From: Saccharopolyspora gregorii
GTDB taxonomy: Bacteria > Actinomycetota > Actinomycetes > Mycobacteriales > Pseudonocardiaceae
Length of the DNA: 64,000 bases
Reading direction: 5' to 3'
Assembly (NCBI RefSeq): GCF_024734405.1
Contig: NZ_CP059556.1
Location: 5,642,001-5,706,000, forward strand
A program made the position numbers and the translations under genes. Positions 32,590 through 43,500 of this stretch are shown piece by piece (the stretch's first letter is position 1; the number at the start of each line of letters is the position of its first letter). A model generated the notes under the pieces. It saw only the letters and a program-made list of their open reading frames with translations. It searched no databases and had not been told where the DNA came from.

Positions 32590-33224
32590 CCGCGCCGAAG
32601 CGGCGCCTGATCACGCTGGCCCTGGCCGGCGTGGTCGCGCTCGTCGCGGTGGTGGCCGTCGTGGCGGGCATGGTGCTGCGCACCGAGGAACCGGCCGCGG
32701 CGCCCCGGGCGGCCGCGGTCGAACCGGCACCGGCGCCCGTGCAGGCCGCGGACCTGCCGCCGCAGCCGGTGCACGTCCCGGCGGGGCAACCGCCGGGAAC
32801 CGTCCGGCTGCCGCAGGGCGGCCAGGCGGAGCTGGTGCGCAAGGAACTCGACCGCAGCGGCACCCTCCCGGTGCCGGACGGCGTCGACGAAGCCACGTGG
32901 TGGGGTGCCGGGCTGGACTCCCCGAAAGGCGCGACGGTGCTGGCCGGGCACGTGAACTGGAAGGGAGCGGTCGGCCCGTTCGAAGAGCTGTGGGACTCCG
33001 CCCCCGACCAGCTGGTCACCGTCGTCGACGACGACGGGGCGGAGCACCGCTACCAGGTCTCCGAGATCGTCACGCTGTCCAAGGAGGAACTGCCCGCCCG
33101 CGCCGCCGAGCTGTTCGGCCAGGGCGGCGAACACCGGCTCGTGCTGGTCACCTGCGGTGGCCGGTACGTGGGCGGTGACCTCGGCTACGACGAGAACCGG
33201 ATCGTGGTGGCCACCCCGGCCTGA
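32586..33224 (+). CDS. Class F-type sortase
   Basis: A 212-residue membrane-anchored transpeptidase. One N-terminal membrane segment (about 10-30) is followed by a Pro/Ala-rich linker and the sortase beta-barrel. Catalytic residues: H122 in VLAGHVNW, C190 in LVTCGGRY, and an arginine in DENRIVVA. The start is a TTG overlapping the stop of the surface-protein gene (TTGA). The short domain and TCGG motif fit class F, common in actinobacteria. The neighbour is its probable substrate. Confidence 0.88.
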   Translation: MTAPKRRLITLALAGVVALVAVVAVVAGMVLRTEEPAAAPRAAAVEPAPAPVQAADLPPQPVHVPAGQPPGTVRLPQGGQAELVRKELDRSGTLPVPDGVDEATWWGAGLDSPKGATVLAGHVNWKGAVGPFEELWDSAPDQLVTVVDDDGAEHRYQVSEIVTLSKEELPARAAELFGQGGEHRLVLVTCGGRYVGGDLGYDENRIVVATPA

Positions 33225-33244
33225 TCGAGGCCAGTGCTACGACG

Positions 33245-33277
33245 AGAGCGGGGTTCCCACGTCGGGAACCCCGCTCT
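33245..33277. terminator. Bidirectional terminator, sortase / yidC
   Basis: A 14-bp perfect stem (AGAGCGGGGTTCCC/GGGAACCCCGCTCT) with a five-base loop. Confidence 0.8.
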
Positions 33278-33300
33278 TCGTGCGTCCAGGACCGGCCCGG

Positions 33301-34341
33301 CTAGCGCCGCTTCTTCTGGCCCTTCTTCGCCGAAGCCGCCTGCTTGCCCGGTCGCTTCTTCTGCTGCGGGCGCCGGTTGCCACCGCCCCCGCCGGAGTTC
33401 GCGGTGGCCTTGGCGCCGTTCACGGCGGTGGCCGAAGCGGCCGAGTCCTCGCCGCCGGACTCGCTGTCGGCGGTCTCCTCCGCCTTCTTCACCTGGCCGG
33501 GCTTCTGCCCCGGCTTCGGCCGCGGCGCGTCCTTCTTCGCCGCCAGCTCCTTCTGCTTCTCCCGCTCCTGCTCGCGGTCGATCTTGTTGCTCAGGAAGTG
33601 CTGCTGGCCCAGCGTCCAGATGTTGTTCGCCATGAAGTACAGGACGATCGCGATCGGCAGCACCCAGCCGGAGAACAGCGTGCCGACCGGCGCGACGTAC
33701 ATCATGAACTTGCCCATCATGGCCGTCTGCGGGTTGGCCATCGAGGCGTCGGTCTGGCGCTTCATCGACATGCGCATCGTGGTGAACGTCGCGATGGACG
33801 CGATCACCATCAGCGGCAGGCCGACCGCGATCATGTTCAGCCGCGTGGTGCCGAAGGCTTCGAGGACCGCGGCGGGCTGGCTCAGCCAGTTGCCGAGCTT
33901 CGCGCCGAAGATGTCGGCGTTGATGAACGACTCGACCCCGGCGCGGTCGAAGATGTAGTTGCTCTGCGCCTGCGGCGTGAACCCGCGCAGCACGTGGAAC
34001 AGGCTCAGGAACACCGGGATCTGCAGCAGAGCGGGAAGGCAGCCGCCGATCGGGTTCACCCCGTGCTCGGACTGCAGCTTCTGCATCTCCTGCGCCATGC
34101 GCTGCTTGTCGTTCTTGTACTTCTCCCGCAGCTTCTGGATCTGCGGGGAGAACTTCGCCATCTTCCGGCCGGCGCGCATCTGGCTGATCGCCGGCTTGAG
34201 CAGCACCACGCGCAGCGTGAACACCAGGAAGAACACCGACAAGGCCCAGGCGAACCCGTTGTCCGGCCCCAGCACGGTGCCGAAAACCCTGTGCCAGAAC
34301 CACAAGATGGCCGACACGGGATAGAGGATAAAGTCGAACAC
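33301..34341 (-). CDS. yidC: Membrane protein insertase YidC
   Basis: A 346-residue insertase of the YidC/Oxa1/Alb3 family that places proteins in the membrane with or without Sec. Five hydrophobic segments are visible, with the family blocks KMAKFSPQIQKLREKY and GCLPALLQIPVFLSLF. The C-terminal 80 residues are a Lys/Arg-rich tail, seen in ribosome-binding forms. GTG 34341 has GGAG upstream. The usual rpmH-rnpA-yidD neighbours of the oriC copy are absent, so this may be a second YidC. The 302 bp between it and recQ holds nothing I can support. Confidence 0.9.
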   Translation of the reverse strand: MFDFILYPVSAILWFWHRVFGTVLGPDNGFAWALSVFFLVFTLRVVLLKPAISQMRAGRKMAKFSPQIQKLREKYKNDKQRMAQEMQKLQSEHGVNPIGGCLPALLQIPVFLSLFHVLRGFTPQAQSNYIFDRAGVESFINADIFGAKLGNWLSQPAAVLEAFGTTRLNMIAVGLPLMVIASIATFTTMRMSMKRQTDASMANPQTAMMGKFMMYVAPVGTLFSGWVLPIAIVLYFMANNIWTLGQQHFLSNKIDREQEREKQKELAAKKDAPRPKPGQKPGQVKKAEETADSESGGEDSAASATAVNGAKATANSGGGGGNRRPQQKKRPGKQAASAKKGQKKRR

Positions 34342-34643
34342 TCAACCACTCCTGGTCATCGCCCGGCGATCGTCCCGGGCCCGCTCGCACGGCCGCGCCC
34401 GCCCTGTGCGCACCGGCCTCAGCCCTACCAGGGTGCCATGCCCGACGACCCGGTCGAGGCGGGGCGGGGTATTACCACGGAGGGTGATGGCGCGGTCGCG
34501 GAACGTCCGGCGCGAGCCGCGTGCGACCGATCTCGTCGCGCGAACCTCGGCACCACGCCGGGATGGCGCCGGATCGAGCGGCAGCGCCGCACGCAGGGCG
34601 AGGTCCACGGGCGGCCCCGGAAGCTGATCCGGGACCGCCCCGC

Positions 34644-36494
34644 TCACTCCTCTTCCAGCACGTCCAGGAGTGACCGGCCGTACTTGGCCAGCTTGTTCTG
34701 GCCCACGCCGCTGATCGCACCCAGCTCGTCGAGTGTGGCCGGGCGCTGGGCCGCGACCTGGCGCAGCACCGCGTCGTGGAAGATCACGTAGGCGGGCACG
34801 CCCTGCTCCTTCGCGGTGGCCGCGCGCCAGGCGCGGAGGCGCTCGAAGAGCGGGGCCGCCTCGGCGGGCAGCTCGACCTGCTCGGACTTGCGGGCCTTGG
34901 CCTGCTTCGGTTCCTTCGCGGCCTTCTCCGGCTCGCGCCGCAACCGCACCTCGCGTTCCCGGGACAGCACCGCGCCGCTCGCCTCGGTGAGCACCAGCGT
35001 GCCGTAGTCGCCCTCCACCGCCAGCAGGCCCTGGGCCAGCAGCTGGCGCACCACGCCCCGCCACTCCGCTTCCTTCAGATCCGCGCCGACGCCGAACACG
35101 GTGAGCTCGTCGTGCCGGAACTGCTGGACCTTGTCGTTGCGCTTGCCGAGCAGGATGTCCACGACGTGCCCCGCGCCGAACTTCTGCCGACGCTCGTGCA
35201 GCAGCCGGTACACCGTGGAGAGCAGCTTCTGCGCGGCGATCGTGCCGTCCCAGGACTCCGGCGGGTTCAGGCAGGTGTCGCAGTTGCCGCAGGGCTCCCC
35301 GTCCTGGCCGAAGTAGGCCAGCAGCTGCACCCGGCGGCACTCCACCGTCTCGCACAGCGCGAGCATCGAATCCAGGTGCGCGCCCAGCCGCCTGCGGTGC
35401 GCGTCGTCGCCCTCGGAGTTATTGATCATCTTGCGCTGCTGGACGACGTCCTGCAACCCGTAGGCCAGCCACGCGGTGGACGGCAGCCCGTCACGGCCCG
35501 CACGGCCCGTCTCCTGGTAGTAGCCCTCCACCGACTTGGGCAGGTCCAGGTGCGCCACGAACCGCACGTCCGGCTTGTCGATGCCCATCCCGAACGCGAT
35601 GGTCGCCACCACCACCAGCCCGTCCTCGCGCAGGAACCTCGACTGGTGCGCCGCGCGCGTCTCCGCGTCCAGGCCCGCGTGGTACGGCACCGCCGGGATG
35701 CCGTTCTGGCTGAGGAAGTCGGCGGTCTTCTCCACCGACGACCGGGACAGGCAGTAGACGATGCCCGCGTCCCCGGGGTGCTCGGTGCGCAGCAGGTTCA
35801 GCAGCTGCCGCTTCGGATCGCTCTTGCCGACGATGCGGTACTGGATGTTCGGGCGGTCGAAGCTCGCCACGAAGTGCCGCGCCCGCGTCAGGTCCAGCCG
35901 GGTCGCGATCTCCCCGCGGGTGGCCTCGGTGGCGGTCGCGGTCAGCGCGATCCGCGGCACGTCCGGCCAGCGCTCGTGCAGCATCGACAGCGCCAGGTAG
36001 TCCGGCCGGAAGTCGTGGCCCCACTGCGCCACGCAGTGCGCCTCGTCGATCGCGAACAGCGAGATGTCGCCCTTGTCCAGCAAGGACAACGTGGATTCGA
36101 CGCGCAGCCGCTCCGGCGCCAGGTACAGCAGGTCCAGTTCGCCGTTCAGGAACGCGGCCTCCACGGCGCGGCGCTGCCCGGCGTCCTGCGTCGAGTTGAG
36201 GAACCCGGCGCGCACCCCGAGCTCGGTCAGCGCGTCCACCTGGTCCTGCATCAGCGCGATCAGCGGCGAGACGACGATGCCCACGCCGTCGCGGACCAGC
36301 GACGGAACCTGGTAGCACAACGACTTCCCGCCACCGGTCGGCATCAGCACCAACGCGTCACCGCCGCCGACGACGTGCTCGACGATGTCCTGCTGCGGGC
36401 CCCGGAACGAGTCGTAGCCGAAGACGCGGTGCAGCACCTCCAGCGCGCCGGGCGCGGCAGGTTCGGCGACGGCACTGCTCTGCGCGGAAGTCAC
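34644..36494 (-). CDS. recQ: ATP-dependent DNA helicase RecQ
   Basis: A 616-residue superfamily 2 3'-5' helicase for recombination and fork repair. Walker A is [12 protein letters not shown] (K57) and the DExH box is [17 protein letters not shown]. Motif VI lies in [12 protein letters not shown]. Next come the RecQ C-terminal zinc site ([18 protein letters not shown]) and a winged helix, and an HRDC domain ends the protein ([17 protein letters not shown]). GTG 36494 is the start. It is a single-gene unit. Confidence 0.95.
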   Translation of the reverse strand: MTSAQSSAVAEPAAPGALEVLHRVFGYDSFRGPQQDIVEHVVGGGDALVLMPTGGGKSLCYQVPSLVRDGVGIVVSPLIALMQDQVDALTELGVRAGFLNSTQDAGQRRAVEAAFLNGELDLLYLAPERLRVESTLSLLDKGDISLFAIDEAHCVAQWGHDFRPDYLALSMLHERWPDVPRIALTATATEATRGEIATRLDLTRARHFVASFDRPNIQYRIVGKSDPKRQLLNLLRTEHPGDAGIVYCLSRSSVEKTADFLSQNGIPAVPYHAGLDAETRAAHQSRFLREDGLVVVATIAFGMGIDKPDVRFVAHLDLPKSVEGYYQETGRAGRDGLPSTAWLAYGLQDVVQQRKMINNSEGDDAHRRRLGAHLDSMLALCETVECRRVQLLAYFGQDGEPCGNCDTCLNPPESWDGTIAAQKLLSTVYRLLHERRQKFGAGHVVDILLGKRNDKVQQFRHDELTVFGVGADLKEAEWRGVVRQLLAQGLLAVEGDYGTLVLTEASGAVLSREREVRLRREPEKAAKEPKQAKARKSEQVELPAEAAPLFERLRAWRAATAKEQGVPAYVIFHDAVLRQVAAQRPATLDELGAISGVGQNKLAKYGRSLLDVLEEE

Positions 36495-36599
36495 CGGGCG
36501 ATTCTACGGAGCCGCCACGACACCGGTCCGGCCCATCGCGCCTCGGTGTGTCGGCCCGGGCCGCACCTCGCGCACCGCGGACCGGGCCGTCGAAGTCGA

Positions 36600-37748
36600 T
36601 CAGCGGGCGAAGTCGGGAAGCCGCTCCGCCACCCGCTCCGGGCTCGGCATCTCGGCGATCTCCGCGGCCACCCGGCGAGCGACGCGGCGGTGCGGCGAAT
36701 CGCCCAGCAGCGCCGCGGCCGCGGTCCGCACCGACTCGGCGGTGACCTCCGCGCCGAGCAGCTGCTCACCACCGCCCGCGGTGGTGATCGTCTCGGCGTT
36801 GCCGAACTGGTCGGCGCCCTGCGGCAAGAATAGCTGCGGCAACCCGGCCCCGAGCGCGGCCAGCGTCGTTCCGCTGCCGCCGTGGTGCACCACCAGGTCC
36901 ACGTGCTCCAGCAGCTCCGCCTGCGGCACCCACTCGTGCACCGAGACGTTCGGCGGGAGCTCGCCCAACGCCCCCGCCTGCACGCTCGGCCCCGCCGCGA
37001 CCAGCACGTCCACCTCCAGCGCGGCCAGCCCGTCGACCGCGGACCGCAGCACCGCCGCGTCACCGAAACCGGTGCCGAGCGTCAGGTACACCAGCGGCCG
37101 CGACCGCTCCGCCACCGCCTCCGGCGGCAGTGCGCCGGACGGCGCGAACGGGACGGGACGCAGCGGGAAGCGCGCCACCGATTCGAGGAATTCCGCCGGT
37201 TGCAGCGAAGCCGGGAAGATGTCCAGGAACGGATTTCCCAAGGTGCGCAGGTCGCCCTCCGGAAGTTCGATACCGGCGTCCGCCGCCACCGAGCGCAGCG
37301 CCGGGTCGAAACCCGCGTAGTTTGCCGGGGACTGGCGCCCGAAACCGTGGCACACGCCGGGAATTCCCGCTTCCCGCGCGGCCAGCCCTGCACCGTGGTT
37401 GCCCGCTTCGTGCACCACCAGGTCGGGCTTGAACTCGGCGAGCACCGGACGCAGGTCGGCCAGGTAGCGGCGCGGCAGCTCGGCGCCGAACACGAGGGAG
37501 ACCAGCCGCAGCCATTCCGCGGAACCCGGTTCCGGCCGCGTCGACGACCCACCCGAGGCCGCGGCGAAACCGGCTCCGATCGGCACGCCCACCGCGGCGA
37601 AGCGCAGTCCGAGCTCCTCGATCGTGCCGCGGAACGGGTCGCCGGTGGCGAACAGGACGTCGTGGCCGTGCGCACGCGCGGCCCGCGCCAGCGGGATCAG
37701 CGGATACAGGTGGCCGTGGCCGGAAAGGCTGGAGAAGACGATTCGCAC
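36600..37748 (-). CDS. GT1-family glycosyltransferase (UGT/macrolide type)
   Basis: A 382-residue GT-B glycosyltransferase. The N-terminus FSSLSGHGHLYPLIPLARA is typical of the family, and the donor-binding block HHGGSGTTLAALGAGLPQLF is intact. Such enzymes add an activated sugar to natural products or lipids, and some inactivate macrolides. No polyketide or sugar-synthesis genes lie near, so it looks like an orphan for detoxification or a small glycoside. Start ATG 37748. Confidence 0.82.
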   Translation of the reverse strand: MRIVFSSLSGHGHLYPLIPLARAARAHGHDVLFATGDPFRGTIEELGLRFAAVGVPIGAGFAAASGGSSTRPEPGSAEWLRLVSLVFGAELPRRYLADLRPVLAEFKPDLVVHEAGNHGAGLAAREAGIPGVCHGFGRQSPANYAGFDPALRSVAADAGIELPEGDLRTLGNPFLDIFPASLQPAEFLESVARFPLRPVPFAPSGALPPEAVAERSRPLVYLTLGTGFGDAAVLRSAVDGLAALEVDVLVAAGPSVQAGALGELPPNVSVHEWVPQAELLEHVDLVVHHGGSGTTLAALGAGLPQLFLPQGADQFGNAETITTAGGGEQLLGAEVTAESVRTAAAALLGDSPHRRVARRVAAEIAEMPSPERVAERLPDFAR

Positions 37749-37932
37749 GTGCTCGACGGTAATCGTCGGACACCGGTTCTCGCCGGTGGATTTCTACCGC
37801 GCACGCCGCGATATGGGCGATTTCCCCCGAAAACGACCGATCGGCTCGATTCGAGCCGGGGTGACCGCAGCCCTCCTGCCGCGATCACCCGGCCCCCAGT
37901 TGATGTTCTTCAGCGCGGGACCGCCCGCGCGC

Positions 37933-38454
37933 TCAGGTCGCGGTTCCGGATTCCCGCGACGGGAGGTGCACCAGGATCAGGCCGATCGCGGCGATAATCA
38001 AGTTCTGCAGCGCGGCCTGCAACCCGTTCCACTTCTCGGACTGCCACATCATGAACCACTCACCACCGATCACGATGAAACCGCCGCCGAACAGCAGCAC
38101 CTCCAGCAGCCAGCCCGCCGACGCCAGCCGGCGCGCGAGCTCCGCGCGCCGCGCATCCGCGTGCGACCGGAGCCACATGACGAGTGCGGCGACGAGCACC
38201 ACCGTGATCAGCACTTCCCAGCCGATGACCACGAGGTACGCGGTCGTCGACAAACCAGGATGCGTGATCGACCGCCACATCGTGTCCGGTGAATTGAACG
38301 TCGTGTCCATTGCGAACACGTGCTGCACGAACGCCGCGTTCGTCCCGAAATCCGTGATGTTCCCGAAGGCGACCAGCCCCATCTGCGCAGCGGTGATGGC
38401 GACCAACACCGTGATCACCGCGCGCAGACTCCCCAACGTTGCCAGAAGACGCAT
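37933..38454 (-). CDS. DUF2165-like small membrane protein
   Basis: A 173-residue membrane protein with four hydrophobic segments. ITDFGTNAAFVQHVFAMDTTF and ITHPGLSTTAYLVVIGWE fit the DUF2165 family. ATG 38454 is chosen; the frame is open further upstream without support. It is divergent from the GT4-type gene. Role unknown. Confidence 0.75.
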   Translation of the reverse strand: MRLLATLGSLRAVITVLVAITAAQMGLVAFGNITDFGTNAAFVQHVFAMDTTFNSPDTMWRSITHPGLSTTAYLVVIGWEVLITVVLVAALVMWLRSHADARRAELARRLASAGWLLEVLLFGGGFIVIGGEWFMMWQSEKWNGLQAALQNLIIAAIGLILVHLPSRESGTAT

Positions 38455-38559
38455 GCGGCGGACTGTACGCAAGCGGCGGTGTCGAGACCGCTTGCGTGCC
38501 GCATTCGCAATAATCCGGATCGGAGCACGACACCACGACGGCACCAGGGAAGGAGTCCC

Positions 38560-39660
38560 ATGCGGGTGTGCCTCGTCTCGCACCGCCTGGGCGGGTTCGA
38601 CGGCGTGAGCATCGAGGCCGCCAAGTGGGCGGCCGGGTTCCGCGCGCTCGGCCACCAGGTCACCCGGGCCGCCGGCCACTTCGTCGACCGGGAACCCGGC
38701 GACGTCGAGGTGACCGGCATGTGGGCGGACCGCCCCGGTGGTGATCCACCGCCGGTGGACCACGCGACGATCCGACGCCTCTGCGCCGAGCACGACCTGC
38801 TGGTGCTGGACAACGCCGGATCGCTGTGGAGCGCCCCGGACGCCTCCACCGCCTGGGAGCGGCACGCGCTGGACACCGGGACACCGGTGCTGCTGCGCCA
38901 CCACGACCCCGCCTGGCAGGGCACCCCGCTGCGCGTCGTGCACGGAGACGCGGTGCCGCTGCACCACCCCGCGCACCTGCACGTGCTGATCAACGAGCGC
39001 ACCGCGGGCGAGTTCGCCGCCCGCTGGCCCGAACTGCGGCGGACGGGCGCGCTGCGCGTCGTGCACAACCGGGTGCACGTCGACCGGCTCACCGACGGCG
39101 ACCGCGACCGCACCCGAACCCGGCTCGGCGTGGCACCGGACGAGGTGCTCGTGCTGCACCCGGCGCGGGCCGAAGGCCCGAACAAGAACATCCCCGGCGC
39201 GGTCCGGATCGCCGCCGAGCTGCGGGAACGGCTCGGCCGGCCGGTGCGCTACTGGCTCACCGACGACGCACCCGCGCCCGCCGGGCCGGTGGCGGAGGCG
39301 CTGGCCACCGCGCCCGCACCGCTGCGCGGGCACGTCGCCGAGCAGGCCGACATGTACGCCGCCGCTGACCTGGTGCTGCTGCCCTCCACCTGGGAGGGCT
39401 GGGGACTGCCGGTCGCCGAGGCCGCCGCCGCCCGACGGCTCGTCGTGGCCGGCCCCTACCCGGTGCTCGACGAGCTCCGCGCCCTCGGCTTGCACGTCCC
39501 CGGGCCGGACGCGGTCGGCGAGGTCGCGGCGCTGCTGCGCGACCCCGACTCGGCCGCCGAGCTGCTCACCGCGAACCACCGCGCCGTGCGCGAACACCTC
39601 GACGCGGCGGTGCTGCCCGCGGTGCTGGCCGAACTCGCCGACCTCGCCCGGCACCGCTGA
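38560..39660 (+). CDS. GT4-like glycosyltransferase
   Basis: A 366-residue GT-B enzyme. The start MRVCLVSHRLGGFDGVS is a Rossmann first strand, and the C-terminal half has the donor-site block LLPSTWEGWGLPVAEAAA that marks GT4. ATG 38560 has GAAGGAG. The next gene follows after 32 bases in the same direction and is pyruvyltransferase-like, so the pair may decorate a surface glycan. Acceptor and donor unknown. Confidence 0.82.
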   Translation: MRVCLVSHRLGGFDGVSIEAAKWAAGFRALGHQVTRAAGHFVDREPGDVEVTGMWADRPGGDPPPVDHATIRRLCAEHDLLVLDNAGSLWSAPDASTAWERHALDTGTPVLLRHHDPAWQGTPLRVVHGDAVPLHHPAHLHVLINERTAGEFAARWPELRRTGALRVVHNRVHVDRLTDGDRDRTRTRLGVAPDEVLVLHPARAEGPNKNIPGAVRIAAELRERLGRPVRYWLTDDAPAPAGPVAEALATAPAPLRGHVAEQADMYAAADLVLLPSTWEGWGLPVAEAAAARRLVVAGPYPVLDELRALGLHVPGPDAVGEVAALLRDPDSAAELLTANHRAVREHLDAAVLPAVLAELADLARHR

Positions 39661-39692
39661 TCGACGACCGCAGCCGAGGAGCCCCGCCGCAC

Positions 39693-40487
39693 ATGCCCGA
39701 GATCTTCGTCGTGCACCGCCGCGACCCGCACAACATCGGCGACATGGCCTGTCCGCCGTCCGACCACGTCGAGCACTTCCCGTGGCTGGCGGACGCCACC
39801 ACCATCGACATCGAGCACGACATCCCGCGCTACGCGGACCGGTTGCGCCACGCCCACGTCATCTACGGCGGCGGCGGGCTCCTCGGCACCGGGTTCTTCG
39901 ACCGGCAGCTCGACCACCTGCTGTCGCTGCGCCCGCCGAAGCTCGTCGTCTGGGGCGCCGGGCACAACAACAACGAGCGGCACTCGATCGAGGAGCTCCA
40001 GGTCCTGGACCGGTTCGACCTGGTCGGGCTGCGCGACCGCCCGGGCCCCGGGGGCCGCGAGTGGGTGCCGTGCACGAGCGCCCTGCTACCGGAACTCGAC
40101 GATCCGGGCGAACCTCGCCACGACGTCGTCGCCTACCGGCACCGCGACCGGAAGCTGCCGTTCCCCGCCGACCTCGCCGAGTTCCCGATGCTCACCAACG
40201 GGCACCACGACCTCGGCGAGACGCTGGACTTCCTCGCGTCCGGCGAGGTGGTGGTGACGAACTCGTACCACGGCGCCTACTGGGCGACCTTGCTGGGACG
40301 GCGCGTCGTGGTCGTCGACCCGTTCGCGTCGAAGTTCCACGGGTTCCGCCACCGCGTGCCCGTGGTCGACGGCCGCGACTGGCGCACCGCGCTCGCCGAC
40401 TCCCGCACCTACCCGGACGCGCTGCGGGAGTGCCGGGCGGCGGTGCTCGGCTTCGGCGACCGGGTGCGGGAGCTGTTCGGCCGCTGA
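39693..40487 (+). CDS. Polysaccharide pyruvyl transferase-family protein
   Basis: A 264-residue protein, shorter than most of the family. VIYGGGGLLGTGFFDRQ and TNSYHGAYWATLLGRRVVV are the two family marks. Relatives transfer pyruvate from phosphoenolpyruvate to sugar residues as a ketal. GAGGAG precedes ATG 39693. It forms a likely operon with the GT4-type gene. Confidence 0.82.
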   Translation: MPEIFVVHRRDPHNIGDMACPPSDHVEHFPWLADATTIDIEHDIPRYADRLRHAHVIYGGGGLLGTGFFDRQLDHLLSLRPPKLVVWGAGHNNNERHSIEELQVLDRFDLVGLRDRPGPGGREWVPCTSALLPELDDPGEPRHDVVAYRHRDRKLPFPADLAEFPMLTNGHHDLGETLDFLASGEVVVTNSYHGAYWATLLGRRVVVVDPFASKFHGFRHRVPVVDGRDWRTALADSRTYPDALRECRAAVLGFGDRVRELFGR

Positions 40488-40509
40488 TCGCCGCGCCGCG
40501 GCCCCGCGG

Positions 40510-43500
40510 TCAGGTGCAGGGCGGCGAGTACGGGGTCTGCGGAATGGTCTGCTCCCACTGCGCGCGCGGCAGCACCCCGCGGGTGGTGGCGCAGATGCGG
40601 TCGATCGCGTACTGCTCGTCCAAGTCCCACAGCTGCGCGGTGTTGTCGCCGCTGGACGTGGCGAAGGTGCGGCCGTCCGGGCTGAACGACACCGTGTTCA
40701 CCGCGGCCTGGTGCTCGGCGACGCTGTTGCCGATCGGCGACGGCCGCTGCGGGTCCGACACGTCCCACAACCGGACGGTGCGGTCTTCGCCCGCGGTGGC
40801 CAGCGTCTCGCCGTCCGGGCTGAACACCGCGGTCTTGACGATCTGGGTGTGCCCGATCAGCGGGTTCGCCCGCAGCCGGGGCGCGGCCGGGTCCGAGACG
40901 TCCCACAGCCGGACCGCCTTGTCCTGGCCCGCGGTGGCGATCGTGTTCCCGTCCGGGCTGAAGCTCGCCGTGTAGGTCTCCGTGTCGCCCGTGTCCAGCG
41001 GTTTCCCCACCAGCTTCGCGTGCGCGCGGTCGGAGACGTCCCACATCCGGACGGTGCCGTCGCTGCTCGCCGTCGCCAGCAGGCGGCCGTCCGGGCTGAA
41101 GTTCGCCTCGTTGATGTAGCCGCGGTGGCCGGTCAGCGGCCCGCCCACCCGCACCGGGTTCTCGGGATCGGCGACGTTCCACAGCTGCACGCTGTGGTCG
41201 TCGTCGCAGGTCACCAACGTCCGCCCGTCCGGGCTGAACTCCACCTCGCCCGCGTAGCGGGTGTTGACCTTGAACGACCGCCCGAGCGGTTTCGGGGCCG
41301 ACCGGTCCCGCATGTCCCACAACCGCACCGTGCCGGAGCCCCCGCCGGTGGCCAGGATGCGCCCGTCCGGTCTGAACGCCGCCGCGTACACCGATCCGAC
41401 CGGGCCGTCGTAGACCTCCAGCGGACCGGCCACCTGGCGCGGCACCCGGGTGGAGACGTCCCACACCCGCATCGTGTGGTCGTCGCCCGCGGTGATCAAC
41501 GTCCGCCCGTCCGGGCTGAACAGCGCGGTGTTCACGCGCGCGGTGTGCCCGGACAGGATCCGCTCCGGCAGCGACCACAGCCGCACCGTGCCGTCGTCCG
41601 CTCCGGTCGCCAGGGTGGCGCCGTCCGGGCTGAACCCGACCGCGAACACGGTGCTGCTGCCCGAGCTGAGGCTTTGCCCCAGCCGGGTCGCGTTCGCCGG
41701 GTCGGTCACGTTCCACAGCAGCGCCGAGCTGTCCGCGCTGCCCGAGGCCAGCGTGCGGCCGTCGGGGCTGAACTTCACCGACCACACCGGGGCGTTGTGC
41801 CCGATGAGCGCGGGCCCGAGCTGCTCGGCCCGGGCCGGGTCGTGCACGTCCCACAACCGGATCGTCTTGTCCGAGCTGCCGGAGGCGAGCGTCCGGCCGT
41901 CCGGGCTGAACGCCACCGTGTGCATGCCCCCGGTGTGCCCGGTCAGCGGCTGCCCCAGCGGCGCCGGACGGGCCGGGTCCGCCACGTTCCACAGCCGGAC
42001 GGTCCGGTCGTCACCGCTGGTCGCCAGCGTGCGGCCGTCCGGGGTGAACGCCAGGGTGCGGACCTGCGCGAAGTGCCCGGTCAGCGGATCGCCCCACGGC
42101 ACCGGCCGGGCGGGGTCGGTCACGTTCCACAGCCGGGCGGTCCGGTCCTCGTTGGCGGTGGCCAGCGTGCGGCCGTCGGGGCTGAACGCGAGCAGGTAGA
42201 TGGTGCCGTCGGTGCCGCCGATCGGCGGGCCCAGCGACTCCGGCCGAGCCGGGTCGGACACGTCGTAGAGCCGCACCAGGTGGTCGTCGCCCGCCGCCGC
42301 CAGGGTCCGGCCGTCGGGGCTGAACACGGCCGAGGTGACCCAGCTGCCGAACCCGGTCAGCGGCTTGCCCAGCTGCTTCGGGTGCATCCGGTCGGAGACG
42401 TCCCACAGCCGCACGGTCTCGTCGTAGCTGGCGGTGGCGAGCGTGCGCCCGTCCGGGCTGAACGTGGTCAGGTACACCGGCCCCTCGTGCCCGAGCACCG
42501 GCATGCTCAACGGCGAGTTCTGGGTGGACAGCAGCCGCGTGTACACGCCCTCGTCGTCCGGCCGCAGCCGCTCGGCCACCAGGTTCAGCTTGGCCGCGGC
42601 GGAAGGGTCTCCGGCCTGCAGCCGGTCGGCCTGCGCCAGCACCTGGCGGAACTCGGCGTCGTCCCGTTCCCGCACGGCGAGCACGGCCGCCACGGCGGCG
42701 ACCGCGGCGAACACGCACACCGCGGCCGCCGTGCCGCGCCGGAACCACCCGGCCCGGCGCCGGTGCCGCATCGACGCGTGGAGGAACTCGTGGCTGATCG
42801 GCGCCAGTTCCGCCGAACCGACCTGGTCCGCCCAGTGCTGGGCCGTTTCCAGCCGTGCCCCGCGGTACAGCAGCGAAGGGTCCCGGTCCTCCTGCCGCCA
42901 CGACTCGGCGTCCCGTTCCAGCCGCTGCCGGGCGAGGTTGCCCGCCCGGTCCTGGTCGATCCAGCTGCGCAGCCGGGGCCACGCGTACAGCAGGGCTTCG
43001 TGGCTGATCTCGGCCGAGTCGGCGTCCAAGGTGACCAGCCGCGCCGTGGTGAGCACGTTCAGCGCCCGTGCCGCGGCGTCGCGGTGTTCGGCGTGCTCGA
43101 CGATCTCGGTGTAGGTGGCGCGCCTGCGGGTGTCCTGGGTGTCCTCGCCGACGTGCACCAGCCGCAGCAGCACCTGCCGCGCCGCGGCCTGCCCGCCTTC
43201 GGCGAGTTCCGCCCACGCGCGCTCCGCGGTGGCCGCCACCGCGCCCTGGATGCCGCCTGCCGCGCGGTAACCAGCGATGGTGAGCTTCCCCGACTGCCTG
43301 CGCTGCCAGGTCACCATCAGCGCGTGCGAGAGCAGCGGCAGCGCACCGGCGTCGTAGGCCCGCTGGGACGGTTTGCCGTACGCGCGGCCGACGCTGACCC
43401 CGAGGTCGCGCAGCAGCACGTCCACCAGGCCCGGTTCGATCTGCAGCCCGGTCGCCTTCGCCGGCCCGGTGATGGCCTTCCGCAGCTCGGCGACGGTCAT

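Noticed and set aside
36600-40487. Part of a macrolide or antibiotic cluster
   Set aside because: There are glycosyltransferases but no polyketide, NRPS or deoxysugar genes nearby.
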